Counted from the stretch's first letter, positions 1-7,722 are shown. The stretch: 8,887 nucleotides of DNA from Victivallales bacterium (GCA_018648945.1 JABGQJ010000290.1:1-8887); one strand, 5' to 3'. The notes: generated by a model not told the origin, from the sequence alone. Made by a program: numbers and translations.

Positions 1-180
1 GGAACGGAAGACATCCGGGATCGTTGCGGATGGGGTCGCATGGTGACGCACAGGAACCTCCAGAACTCACGCATCAGGTAACGGCTGTCGCGGTGGGATC
101 GCCAACACCCATCACCATACTGGCCGATCCGCCACCGTGCACTGGCTGACCCCACCCATCCACGCATAGTGCCGCTCTGG
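1..180. other. Left-edge region without a supportable gene
   Basis: This stretch lies downstream of the peptidase gene, which ends at 181 on the minus strand. A plus-strand frame is open from base 1 to a TAA at 79-81 (26 codons) and could be the tail of a gene entering from the left. A minus-strand frame with an ATG at 75 also runs off the left edge. Neither shows a recognisable motif or clear codon bias. I found no convincing stem-loop with a T-run that would terminate the peptidase gene. Confidence 0.4.
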
Positions 181-1398
181 TCAGAGCCCGAAGAAGAAGA
201 GGGCGTGGGCGGTTTTCTCCATTTCCTCCGTGCGCATGCGGCGCTGGCGGTAGTGTTCTCCCCAGCTCTCGGTGAAGAGGATCTCTTGCCGTTTGTCGTT
301 GTAGCCGGTGATGACCGACATATGGCCGGGACCGTCGCGGAGGGTGGGCCACTGACGGCGGTCCTGGCGTCCGGCCTTGCTCCTCGGGTCGGGGAGGGTG
401 GCGTCGGGGTCGTGCGCATAGCGGGCGGCGAATTCGCGATGGAGGGCGTCGCGTTCGCGGCTGAAGGCCCGGCCGACGAGGACGGGTTCGCCGCGGTCGA
501 TGGCTTTCTTGATCTGGCGAAGCCGGTACCGGTTGCTGTCGGTGAGTCTGAGCTTCGCCTCGCGCCCGATGGCCCGGAAGAGATCTTCCCAGTTGGCCCT
601 GGCGACCTTGCCACCGCGGTAGCCGGCTTTGGCTGCCAGCAAGTCCACGTCCACGGCCAGGCCGTGGTACTGCATGACCATGGCCAGGGAGGCGATGACG
701 CAGTATCCCCGTTCGTGCTGGTCGTTCATGGGGACGCCCTGGATGACGACATCGCCGTTTGGCTGCCGTCGCACGTTTGCGGCGAGGAGCTTGCGGCGCG
801 CGTCGCGGGCCGGCAGCGGCCCGGCGAGCCAGTCCCGGTCGGCGTTCGCCTTGGGCTGGATGGTCAGGCTGATCAGGAAACCGTCCTCGCAGAGGAGGCG
901 CAGGGAGAGGTCGCCATGGGTGTATTCGGTGGTCCGCGTACGCATTTCGCCGCGTCCTTGACGGCTGCCCTTGCCGCGGGTTCTGGTTTCCTTTGCCAGG
1001 CGTTTGGGCAGGGCTTTCTCGAGTACCCGGAATGTCTGCCTGAACTCCCTGGCCTTGGCCTCGCGGTTGGCAAAGAAGAAGCCCGCATCCAGATAGGTGA
1101 CCACGATGCGCTCGAGCTGGTTGCCGCGCAGGAATGCCTGGACATTCTGGGGCACATGCCCAAATACGGGCTGGGCGGTACGCAACTCACGGATGCCCAG
1201 CTTGGAACGGGCGCTCACCTCGCGCCAGGCTGCTGGCAGGCGGGCGGTCTGCCACACGACCGGTTCGAGTAGGGGAAGCCCGAGGTCGCCTTTGGCCTCG
1301 ACCCGGGTCTGTCGCGCCGAGACTTGGCCCGTGGCGCAAAGGCAGCACAGGCTGGCCATGGTTGTGAAGCGCAGGGGTCTGTGTCCGGCTCTGGCCAT
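181..1398 (-). CDS. Exported C39-like (papain-fold) cysteine peptidase
   Basis: A 405-residue predicted cysteine peptidase of the C39-like group, probably cleaving peptides outside the cytoplasm. The start at 1398 is preferred because AGGCGG lies 7 nt upstream; an in-frame ATG at 1464 has no ribosome site. Residues 1-28 look like a signal peptide: a basic start (MARAGHRPLR), a short hydrophobic stretch rich in Ala, Leu and Cys, and VSA before the likely cleavage. Residues 30-215 match no domain I recognise. The C-terminal domain carries the papain-fold signature: Gln227 (oxyanion hole), Cys233 in ERGYCVIASLAMVM, and His359 in GPGHMSVITGYND. It then has TESWG, with Glu377 where papain has the Asn of NSWG. 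The substrate is unknown and no ABC-transporter segment is present, so it is not a bacteriocin exporter peptidase. It is divergent from the GH31 gene across a 93-bp gap. The fold is fairly sure; activity is inferred. Confidence 0.78.
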   Translation of the reverse strand: MARAGHRPLRFTTMASLCCLCATGQVSARQTRVEAKGDLGLPLLEPVVWQTARLPAAWREVSARSKLGIRELRTAQPVFGHVPQNVQAFLRGNQLERIVVTYLDAGFFFANREAKAREFRQTFRVLEKALPKRLAKETRTRGKGSRQGRGEMRTRTTEYTHGDLSLRLLCEDGFLISLTIQPKANADRDWLAGPLPARDARRKLLAANVRRQPNGDVVIQGVPMNDQHERGYCVIASLAMVMQYHGLAVDVDLLAAKAGYRGGKVARANWEDLFRAIGREAKLRLTDSNRYRLRQIKKAIDRGEPVLVGRAFSRERDALHREFAARYAHDPDATLPDPRSKAGRQDRRQWPTLRDGPGHMSVITGYNDKRQEILFTESWGEHYRQRRMRTEEMEKTAHALFFFGL

Positions 1399-1491
1399 TC
1401 GGTTTCCGCCTGTTGTCCTGCGCAGAAGTCGCCGCTGCGAGCTAGGGTATGTGGTACGCGGCATTCACTTGCAGATAACGGAGCAGCACAC
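1399..1491. promoter_or_regulatory. Divergent intergenic region, peptidase / GH31
   Basis: These 93 bp separate two divergently transcribed genes and so must hold at least the plus-strand promoter. I see no strong -35/-10 pair in either direction; a TAGGGTATG stretch at 1443-1451 is the nearest thing to a plus-strand -10 element. The only clear signals are the two ribosome sites at its ends. Confidence 0.35.
1480..1483 (+). promoter_or_regulatory. Ribosome binding site of the GH31 gene
   Basis: GGAG lies 8 nt before the ATG at 1492. It decides the start: the frame stays open to an upstream ATG at 1324, but that extension overlaps the divergent peptidase gene, is rich in Cys, Gly and Arg, and looks unlike GH31 sequence. 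Confidence 0.6.
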
Positions 1492-3588
1492 ATGCGTATT
1501 GCTTGGACGAAACTCAGTCCCGGGGTCTGGCAGGGCCAGGTCGGTGTGTTGCCGGAGGAGTCCCTTCTGGCTGTGGCCGGGAATTCGCCCCGCCAAGAGG
1601 CGCTGGCGGCGCTGGCTGAGGCGGAGCTGCCCTTTGAGCTCCGTTCCGTGCAGGCGGAGAGCGTGGATGGGATGACCGTGTTGCGCGTGCCTCTTGGCGA
1701 GGCCGAGCGGATTTTTGGGTTGGGGCTGAACTACCAGCGCCAGAACCATCGCGAGCGGGTGATGCATCTGCGGGTGGATCATTACGGCGGCAAGGACAAC
1801 GGGCAGACCCACGCCCCCGTGCCCTTCTATCTGACGGACGCGAACTACGGGGTCTTCGTGGACAGCATCGAGCGTCTGGTCTTCTACTGTGGCACGACCC
1901 ACCGCAAGGAGGCGCATCCGCCGGTGGTTTCCCGCACGGAGGCGGGGTGGCGCCCGGTGGCGGTGAGCCCGATGGTGGAGGTCCTCGTGCCGGGGGAGGG
2001 CGCAGTGTTCTACGTGTTTGCCGGGGACAGCGCCCTCGGTGTGGTCCAGCGTTTCAATCTGCTTTGTGGCAGTGGCTGCTTGCCGCCGAAGTGGGGTTTG
2101 GGATTCTGGCACCGCGTGCCGTTGCTCTACACGGCCGAGCAGGCCCGGCAGGAAGTGGCGGAGTTCCGGGCCAAGGGCTACCCGCTGGATGTGCTTGGTC
2201 TGGAACCGGGCTGGCAGACTTCATCCTATCCCACGAGCTACGAGTGGGCGCGCGAACGCTTCCCCGACCCGGATGGCTTCCTGGCCGAGCTTCGGGAGGA
2301 CTGCGTGCGGGTCAATCTCTGGGAGAATTGTTATGTGGATCCGACCTCGCCACTGGCCGAGGACTTGGGCGAGCGGGTTGGCTCCCACACCGGGGGTTGG
2401 GGCGGCTTGGTTCCCGATCTGGGCGATCCCGAGGGGCGCGCGGCGGTGCGGAACCAGCACGCGCGGGAGCATGTGGATCGGGGCGTCAGTGGCTACAAGA
2501 TCGATGAAGTGGACGGTTACGACCAGTGGCTCTGGCCGGACCACGCCCAGTTCCCCAGCGGCTGGCGGGGCGACCGGCTGCGGCAGGTGTATGGGGTGCT
2601 TTGGCAGCGCCTGACCGACGGGCTGTTCCGGGGGCGCGACCAACGGACTTATGGCCTCGTGCGCGGCTCGAACGCGGGGGCTGCGCCGTTCCCCTATGTG
2701 ATCTACAACGACTGCTACGACCACCGGCAGTACATCGCCGGGCTCTGCAACGCGGGGTTGTCTGGCCTGCTGTTCACCCCGGAGGCCCGGGGAGCGGGCA
2801 CGGCCGAGGGCTGGCTGCGGCGTCTGCAGGCGGTCTGCCTCTCGCCGCTGGCCATGATCAACGCCTGGGCGGATGGCACCAAGCCCTGGAGCTTCCCCGA
2901 GGTGGCGGATGAGGTGCGCGAGGTCATGCAGTTGCGCATTCGGCTGCTGCCCTATCTCTACACGGCCTTTGCCCGGTATCATTTCGAGGGCGTGCCGCCG
3001 GTGCGCCCGATGATCCTGGAGCCTTCGTTCCGGCTCCCCGAGAGCCAGTTCGAGCAAGGTGCGCTGGATTCGACGGACAATCCCTACAATGACGCCATGC
3101 AGCGCGAGATTCTGGACCAGTTCATGCTTGGTCCCGATCTCCTGGTTGCGCCGCTCTTCGCGGGCGAGGCAGAACGGGAGATTGTTCTGCCCGACGGCAT
3201 GTGGTACGACTTCTACACGGGTGATGCGGTGGGGAGCGCGACGGTGATCCGGCGCGATGCCTCCTGCCGCCAGATTCCGCTCTTCGTCCGGGATGGGGCG
3301 GGTATCCCGCTGATTGCCGCCACCGATCATGTGCCAGAGGCGCCTTGCCCCCTCATCGTGCAGCACTATGGCACCCTTGGTGGTACGGTGAGCATCTACG
3401 ACGACGACGGCACCACCTATGCCCACGAAAAGGGGGAGTGCGGTTGGCTCGATGTGCGGATCGCCGTGTCAGACGGGGAGGCGAGCGCAGTGATCGACGG
3501 GGTGCGCAGGCCGTTCGCGGGGTATTCCTCGTGCATGGTGCGCTTCATGACGGTGGGGGGAGACACCGATTTGCCGCTTGCCGAATAG
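1492..3588 (+). CDS. Atypical GH31-family glycoside hydrolase
   Basis: A 698-residue protein with the full GH31 plan. GH31 enzymes hydrolyse alpha-glycosidic bonds (alpha-glucosidase, alpha-xylosidase, alpha-galactosidase, sulfoquinovosidase) by a retaining mechanism using two Asp. Residues 1-195 are the N-terminal beta-sandwich, with GLGLNYQRQNHRERVMH and PFYLTDANYGVFVDS. The TIM barrel starts at PKWGLGFWH (Trp201). The nucleophile candidate is Asp338 in GYKIDEVDGYD, and the acid/base candidate is Asp407 in VIYNDCYD, 69 residues later, a spacing usual for the family. The post-barrel sandwiches follow: FMLGPDLLVAPLF from residue 544, IPLFVRDGAGIP near 597, and YDDDGTTYAHEKGE from 636. LEPGW (Glu238) stands where many members have an Asp-x-Asp-Trp type strand, and LFTPEARG stands where they have a Trp-Gly-His-Asp type segment, so the substrate may differ from glucose. 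There is no signal peptide, so it is probably cytoplasmic. It is first in a likely operon with the glucanase 30 bp downstream. Family is secure; specificity is unknown. Confidence 0.88.
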   Translation: MRIAWTKLSPGVWQGQVGVLPEESLLAVAGNSPRQEALAALAEAELPFELRSVQAESVDGMTVLRVPLGEAERIFGLGLNYQRQNHRERVMHLRVDHYGGKDNGQTHAPVPFYLTDANYGVFVDSIERLVFYCGTTHRKEAHPPVVSRTEAGWRPVAVSPMVEVLVPGEGAVFYVFAGDSALGVVQRFNLLCGSGCLPPKWGLGFWHRVPLLYTAEQARQEVAEFRAKGYPLDVLGLEPGWQTSSYPTSYEWARERFPDPDGFLAELREDCVRVNLWENCYVDPTSPLAEDLGERVGSHTGGWGGLVPDLGDPEGRAAVRNQHAREHVDRGVSGYKIDEVDGYDQWLWPDHAQFPSGWRGDRLRQVYGVLWQRLTDGLFRGRDQRTYGLVRGSNAGAAPFPYVIYNDCYDHRQYIAGLCNAGLSGLLFTPEARGAGTAEGWLRRLQAVCLSPLAMINAWADGTKPWSFPEVADEVREVMQLRIRLLPYLYTAFARYHFEGVPPVRPMILEPSFRLPESQFEQGALDSTDNPYNDAMQREILDQFMLGPDLLVAPLFAGEAEREIVLPDGMWYDFYTGDAVGSATVIRRDASCRQIPLFVRDGAGIPLIAATDHVPEAPCPLIVQHYGTLGGTVSIYDDDGTTYAHEKGECGWLDVRIAVSDGEASAVIDGVRRPFAGYSSCMVRFMTVGGDTDLPLAE

Positions 3589-3606
3589 CACAGGAATCTC
3601 CTGAAT

Positions 3607-3611
3607 GAGGG
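3607..3611 (+). promoter_or_regulatory. Ribosome binding site supporting a GTG start
   Basis: GAGGG lies 7 nt before the GTG at 3619. The first codons after that GTG give a clean signal peptide. An ATG at 3605 opens a frame that stops after five codons. This supports GTG as the glucanase start and translation independent of the GH31 stop at 3586-3588. Confidence 0.6.
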
Positions 3612-3618
3612 TGTCAGC

Positions 3619-5583
3619 GTGAAGTGGATTGTTCTGCTGTGGCTTCCCGTCGCGGCTTTGGCTGCAGATTGGTCGCCAGTGGTGTTCCGCAGTTGGCAGG
3701 TGCGGGGGCCGATTCCTGCCGCTGGATTGGGGCAGGGCAGGGCGGTGGCGGCGAAGCTGGCGTGGCAGGAGGCAAAGGTTCGGAGCGACGGGCACGTGGA
3801 TTTGGCTGCGCTCTTCCCAGATACGCAGATGGCGCTGGCTGTGGCCCGTACGGAGTTCACGGCTGCGGCGGGGGAATGGCTGTTTGCCGTGGGGAGCGAC
3901 GATGGTGTTACGGTGCAGTTGAACGGCAAGGAGATCTGGCGCCACGATGTGGGTCGCGGCTACCGAGCGCGCCAGGATCAGTTCCGGGCGCAGGTCAAGG
4001 AGGGGGCCAACGAGTTGGTGGTGCTGGTGCATCAGCGGGTCGGTGATTGGGGATTCGGCGTGGTGGGTGGCCCGGCTCCGTCCCGGCGGCCGCTCGCGAA
4101 TCTGCGGATAGAGGCACACGACCAGCGGGTGGACCTGGTCTGGGAACCGGCCGTCGAGCCGGATGTGGTTGGCTACCGGGTCGAGGTGGCCAAGCAGGCG
4201 GCCGGGCCCTTCGAGACCCTGGTCGAGCGCACAAAGCTGTCCTGCTGGAGCCATTTCCTGGGGGTCAACGACGTCCCCCGTCACTACCGGGTGAGCAAGC
4301 GTTTCGCGGACGGCACTGAGTTGGCGGGAACGCCTCCGGTTTCCGCCACGCCTCGCGCGATGACCGAGGAGGAGCTGCTAGGGTCGGTGCAAGGGGCCAC
4401 GTTCCGCTACTTCTGGGACTACGGCCATCCGGTGAGCGGGCTGGCCCGCGAGCGACTGGGGAGCCGGGACACGTGCACCATCGGGGGGTCGGGCTTTTCG
4501 CTGATGGCCATGTGCGTGGCGGCGGAGCGGGGTTTCGTCCCGCGCGCAGCGGTGGCGGAACGGGTTCTACGGATGGTCTCCTTCCTGCAGGACCGGGCGA
4601 CCCGCTACCATGGCGCGTGGGCGCATTGGGTGAATGGCCGGACCGGAGCCACCCGGGGGTTCGGCAAATTCGACGACGGGGCGGACCTTGTGGAGACGGC
4701 GTTTCTTGTCCAAGGGCTGCTGACGGTGCGCCAGTACTTTGCCGGGGACACGGCTGCGGAGCGGGAGATCCGGAAGCGGACGACGACTCTCTGGCGAGAG
4801 GTGGAGTGGGATTGGTTCCACGATCCCGAAGCCAAGCAGCTGCGCTGGCACTGGTCGCCGAAGCATGGCTGGAAGATGAACCATCGACTCGGTGGGCACT
4901 TCAACGAGGGCCTGATCGTCTATCTGTTGGCGGGTGCCTCGCCCACCCACCCGATTCCGCCCGAGAGCTATCGCGATGGCTGGATTCGCAATCCTGAGAA
5001 ATACCTCTGCGGCAAGACGCTCCACGGCATCCGTCAGGCTGCGGGTTGGCCCCGAGGCGGGCCGCTCTTCTTCACCCACTACTCGTTTCTGGGGTTCGAT
5101 CCCAGGAACTGGCACGACGGATTCTGCAACTACTTCGAGAACAACCGGGCGATCAGCTTGATCCACCGGGCCTACTGCATCGAGAACCCGAGGAAGCAGG
5201 CGGGATACGCTGAGAACTGCTGGGGGTTGACCGCGAGCGATGGCCCGGATGGCTATCGCGCCCATGCGCCTGGCCGCATCGACACTGGCACCATCGCTCC
5301 CACCGCCGCCCTGTCTGCCATGGCCTATACGCCGCTGGAATCCAAGGCTGCCTTGCGGCACTTCTACTATGATCGGGGGAAGGCCATCTGGGGTCCCTTT
5401 GGCTTCTGGGACGCCTTCAATCCCGGGCGCGACTGGGTGGCGAAGAGCTACCTGGCCATCGACCAGGGGCCGATCATCGTGATGATCGAGAACGCCCGCA
5501 CGCAGCTCTGTTGGCGGCTTTTCATGCGCAACCCGGAGATCGCCCCCGCGCTGCTCAGGATGGGCTGGAAGCAGACTCCCTAG
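3619..5583 (+). CDS. Exported GH144-like (Glycoamylase-fold) glucanase with beta-sandwich and FN3-like domains
   Basis: A 654-residue exported protein starting at GTG. Residues 1-15 are a signal peptide (KWIVLLWLPVAALA, cut after ALA). Residues about 20-150 form a PA14-like beta-sandwich with a GSDDGVTVQLNGKEIW motif, a fold often used to bind carbohydrate. Residues about 157-246 resemble a fibronectin type III domain (VDLVWEPAVEPDVVGYRVEV). Residues about 255-652 match the Glycoamylase / GH144 alpha-alpha barrel: TFRYFWDYGHPVSGLARER, TIGGSGFSLMAMCVAAERGF, ETAFLVQGLLTVRQYF, WDWFHD, LRWHWSPKHGW, GLTASDGPDGYRAHAP and YLAIDQGPIIVMIENAR. Known GH144 enzymes are endo-beta-1,2-glucanases. From memory of Chitinophaga pinensis CpSGL, its catalytic candidates are one Asp and two Glu; Asp356 and Glu359 in DDGADLVET, and Glu430 in HFNEG, match in order and spacing. 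The family is broader than its characterised members, so beta-1,2-glucan is a suggestion only. It follows the GH31 gene by 30 bp, and its stop overlaps the convergent DUF5722 gene. Confidence 0.86.
   Translation: MKWIVLLWLPVAALAADWSPVVFRSWQVRGPIPAAGLGQGRAVAAKLAWQEAKVRSDGHVDLAALFPDTQMALAVARTEFTAAAGEWLFAVGSDDGVTVQLNGKEIWRHDVGRGYRARQDQFRAQVKEGANELVVLVHQRVGDWGFGVVGGPAPSRRPLANLRIEAHDQRVDLVWEPAVEPDVVGYRVEVAKQAAGPFETLVERTKLSCWSHFLGVNDVPRHYRVSKRFADGTELAGTPPVSATPRAMTEEELLGSVQGATFRYFWDYGHPVSGLARERLGSRDTCTIGGSGFSLMAMCVAAERGFVPRAAVAERVLRMVSFLQDRATRYHGAWAHWVNGRTGATRGFGKFDDGADLVETAFLVQGLLTVRQYFAGDTAAEREIRKRTTTLWREVEWDWFHDPEAKQLRWHWSPKHGWKMNHRLGGHFNEGLIVYLLAGASPTHPIPPESYRDGWIRNPEKYLCGKTLHGIRQAAGWPRGGPLFFTHYSFLGFDPRNWHDGFCNYFENNRAISLIHRAYCIENPRKQAGYAENCWGLTASDGPDGYRAHAPGRIDTGTIAPTAALSAMAYTPLESKAALRHFYYDRGKAIWGPFGFWDAFNPGRDWVAKSYLAIDQGPIIVMIENARTQLCWRLFMRNPEIAPALLRMGWKQTP
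5580..5583. other. CTAG shared by two convergent stop codons
   Basis: The glucanase stop TAG is 5581-5583 on the plus strand and the DUF5722 stop TAG is 5580-5582 on the minus strand. The palindrome CTAG supplies both. No room remains for a terminator between the genes, so each transcript must run into the other's 3' end. Confidence 0.9.
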
Positions 5584-7637
5584 CGAATCTCGTCAAGGCT
5601 CCGGACGCCGATGACCTCTGCCGCGAAGGCCGTGCCCTTGGCCTCCTCGGGGGTGCCAAGGGTCTTGAACACATGCCAGGCTTGCTTGCGCTTGTCCGGC
5701 GTGGTGATGGTGCCGGGCTTGAAGGTGCGGAGCCCGAGGAGCAGGCCACCCTCCTTGGCATGGTCGATCCAACGGTGGTTCTGGAAGGCCTCCAGGGTCT
5801 TGAGCCCCTGGACTTTGCGCCAGAAATAGACCAGCGACGCGGCTTGGAGACGCTGGCTCTCCTCGGAGAGGTCGGGGGAGTTGGGGCCCTGCTCGGAGAA
5901 CATGAGGCCGCGTGGCTTGCCGTTGAAGAAGAAGTCGGGCTGCTGCATCCAGCGGTCGATCACCTGGACGTTCTTGAAGGTGATCTTGGGCGTGTCGAAG
6001 GTGTCGTTGACATGCTTGTCCAGCCAGGTGCGTGGGTCGCGCAAGTTCTGGGGATAGGGGTGGTAGGCCAAGCCCCACTCGAAGTCCCCCTCTCGTCGGC
6101 CCATGTCGCGGAGAAGCAGCAGCAAGTCCTTCGGCTTGTAGAACCGGGGGCCAGTCTCGGTCCAGTGGTGGGTGAGCGAGACGAAGGCCCGCCCGTGCGG
6201 ATCGTACCGGCGCACGGTGAGGTGAGCGATGCGCATCGAGCGCTGGTAGAGATCGAGATAGGTCTCCAGGCGCTTCTCTCCGGCATTGGTCCAGACCCAT
6301 CCCGCATCGACTTCGTTGTGGATGATCCAGTTGGCGATGCGCCCGTACTTGGCGTCGGCCCGGCAGTAGCGGCTGGCGAGGACATCGATGGCGGCGGCGT
6401 AGTAGAGCACCCCCTCGGCACTGGTCACATTGGCCATGGTGTAGATGCCCGGCTCGCAGGTGTCGGGGTGCAGCCAGATGCGCCGCTGGTCTGGATCGCG
6501 TTGCCCGCGTGGGATGAGCAGGATCGCGGAGACAACGATGCCCTGCCGGTGGGCGAGCTTCATCAGGTTGTCGTGTCCCTCTAGGACCCCCTTGTTCACA
6601 TGGAAGGTCTTGCCCTGAAAGACGTGCTCGAACGTCCTGTCGCTGGCTTCCTTGGCGAAGATGTTTGTCAGCGCGATGTTCGCCGTGATGTTGTGGACCC
6701 CGAGCTCCGCCAGGTCACCCATGTGCGGTGGCATGTAGCCGATACCAGCCAGCCCCTTGATGGTCTTGGGGGTCTGTTTGGCGGGTGGGTTGGCGGGGGC
6801 CATACCGGCGGTGTCGGTGGCATAGCGAGCGTGGCTGAGCAGGACAGTGGCATCCTTGGCGTCGGTAAGGATCCAGCGGCGGTAGGCGCGGTCTGTCCCC
6901 TCCGTCGCGAAACGGGGGAGGGTGATCGTGAAGTGTTCGGTTGGCAGCTGGGAGACGGCAAGGGCCTGCCCGAACTGATCGAGCGTGAGGTGCATGGGGA
7001 TTTCGCGGAGGACCGCTCCGTCCGGGCCCCGTCCCCGGACGTGGATCTGCCGTTGGCCGACGGTCACGGACTCGATCCTTCCCGGGTAGTCGGTCTTGAG
7101 GTAGGTTCGCCAGAGCTCGGCCAGGGCCTGGTCCTGGCGGTCCTTTTTCACGCGTTCGCGGGCAATACGGAGTTCCTCGTCGTTCTGCGCGCGCAGGCGG
7201 ACGTTGCGGATCTGGAGGGTGATGCCGGCTTTGCGCCCGAAATCCAGGCGGAAGGTGCGGTAGGCCTGGTCCCAGTTCTGAGTCAGCGGGACCGAGACCG
7301 CAGCCCAGGCCTCGCTCTTGGGAAGGCCCTTCAGAGTCGCGCTATGGCTTTCTCGCGGCGGACCGTAGAATACCTGGAAGGAGTCCAGGCCGGCCGGACA
7401 GAAGATCTCGCAGGCGAGCACGCGGAGCTGGCGGTGGTCGTAATCCTCGGTGACCGGGGCAGTGAAGACGTAGGGATCGCCTCCTGTGCTGACGACCTCG
7501 TAGGCCCCCGCGTCGATGCCTCGCAGTTCCATCTGGTTGCACTTGTCGCTGATGAGCTTGAGGGGGATGGACATGGCGGCCTCCTGGCCGAGGGCGATGG
7601 TGGCGACAAGGGTCAGGTAGGCGAGGATTCGTGTCAT
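5580..7637 (-). CDS. Exported DUF5722 protein, putative clan GH-A glycosidase
   Basis: A 685-residue protein that I recognise as DUF5722-like; no member with a known reaction comes to mind. The start at 7637 has AGGA (7644-7647) 6 nt upstream and gives a signal peptide (MTRILAYLTLVATIALG, cut near residue 17); the open frame extends further to 7802, but that part does not look like protein. Residues about 25-190 are probably a beta-sandwich (YEVVSTGGDPYVFTAP through TLQIRNVRLRAQ). The C-terminal half looks like a TIM barrel: GYMPPHMGDLAELGVHNITA, then Asn441-Glu442 in IIHNEVDAGWVWTNAG, His526-x-Tyr528 in LAYHPYPQN, and Glu582 in LMFSEQGPNSPD. Asn-Glu, His-x-Tyr, then a second Glu about 140 residues on is the clan GH-A layout for a retaining glycosidase, with Glu442 as acid/base and Glu582 as nucleophile. 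Activity and substrate are inferred. It converges on the glucanase and is divergent from the aminotransferase. Confidence 0.8.
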   Translation of the reverse strand: MTRILAYLTLVATIALGQEAAMSIPLKLISDKCNQMELRGIDAGAYEVVSTGGDPYVFTAPVTEDYDHRQLRVLACEIFCPAGLDSFQVFYGPPRESHSATLKGLPKSEAWAAVSVPLTQNWDQAYRTFRLDFGRKAGITLQIRNVRLRAQNDEELRIARERVKKDRQDQALAELWRTYLKTDYPGRIESVTVGQRQIHVRGRGPDGAVLREIPMHLTLDQFGQALAVSQLPTEHFTITLPRFATEGTDRAYRRWILTDAKDATVLLSHARYATDTAGMAPANPPAKQTPKTIKGLAGIGYMPPHMGDLAELGVHNITANIALTNIFAKEASDRTFEHVFQGKTFHVNKGVLEGHDNLMKLAHRQGIVVSAILLIPRGQRDPDQRRIWLHPDTCEPGIYTMANVTSAEGVLYYAAAIDVLASRYCRADAKYGRIANWIIHNEVDAGWVWTNAGEKRLETYLDLYQRSMRIAHLTVRRYDPHGRAFVSLTHHWTETGPRFYKPKDLLLLLRDMGRREGDFEWGLAYHPYPQNLRDPRTWLDKHVNDTFDTPKITFKNVQVIDRWMQQPDFFFNGKPRGLMFSEQGPNSPDLSEESQRLQAASLVYFWRKVQGLKTLEAFQNHRWIDHAKEGGLLLGLRTFKPGTITTPDKRKQAWHVFKTLGTPEEAKGTAFAAEVIGVRSLDEIR

Positions 7638-7643
7638 TGCGGT

Positions 7644-7647
7644 TCCT
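7644..7647 (-). promoter_or_regulatory. Ribosome binding site of the DUF5722 gene
   Basis: AGGA on the minus strand, 6 nt before the ATG at 7637. It fixes the start at the signal peptide instead of the further-upstream ATG at 7802, which would read through the intergenic region almost to the aminotransferase start at 7814. Confidence 0.6.
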
Positions 7648-7722
7648 GCATCGGCGTTGCTGTTGTCCACATGGCTGCCAGTAATGGACCCTTTCCCGAC
7701 AGGATGTGCAACCTCTTGCCCA

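Noticed and set aside
75..180. Possible terminator or repeat downstream of the peptidase stop
   Set aside because: Several short GC-rich pairings exist, but none forms a continuous stem of useful length and no T-run follows.
169..1272. Long plus-strand open frame (367 codons) opposite the peptidase gene
   Set aside because: The minus strand carries a clear papain-fold signature (Cys, His, SWG) over the same bases. The plus translation is low-complexity Gly/Val/Ala with no motif, as expected from the reverse of a GC-rich gene.
1324..1491. Upstream extension of the GH31 gene to an ATG at 1324
   Set aside because: The added 56 residues are Cys/Gly/Arg-rich, overlap the divergent peptidase gene and lack a ribosome site; GGAG before 1492 gives a better start.
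2221..3426. Minus-strand open frame (401 codons) opposite GH31
   Set aside because: It lies wholly inside the GH31 catalytic and C-terminal domains. Its product is rich in Arg, Pro and His with no fold signature, and it has no ribosome site I could see.
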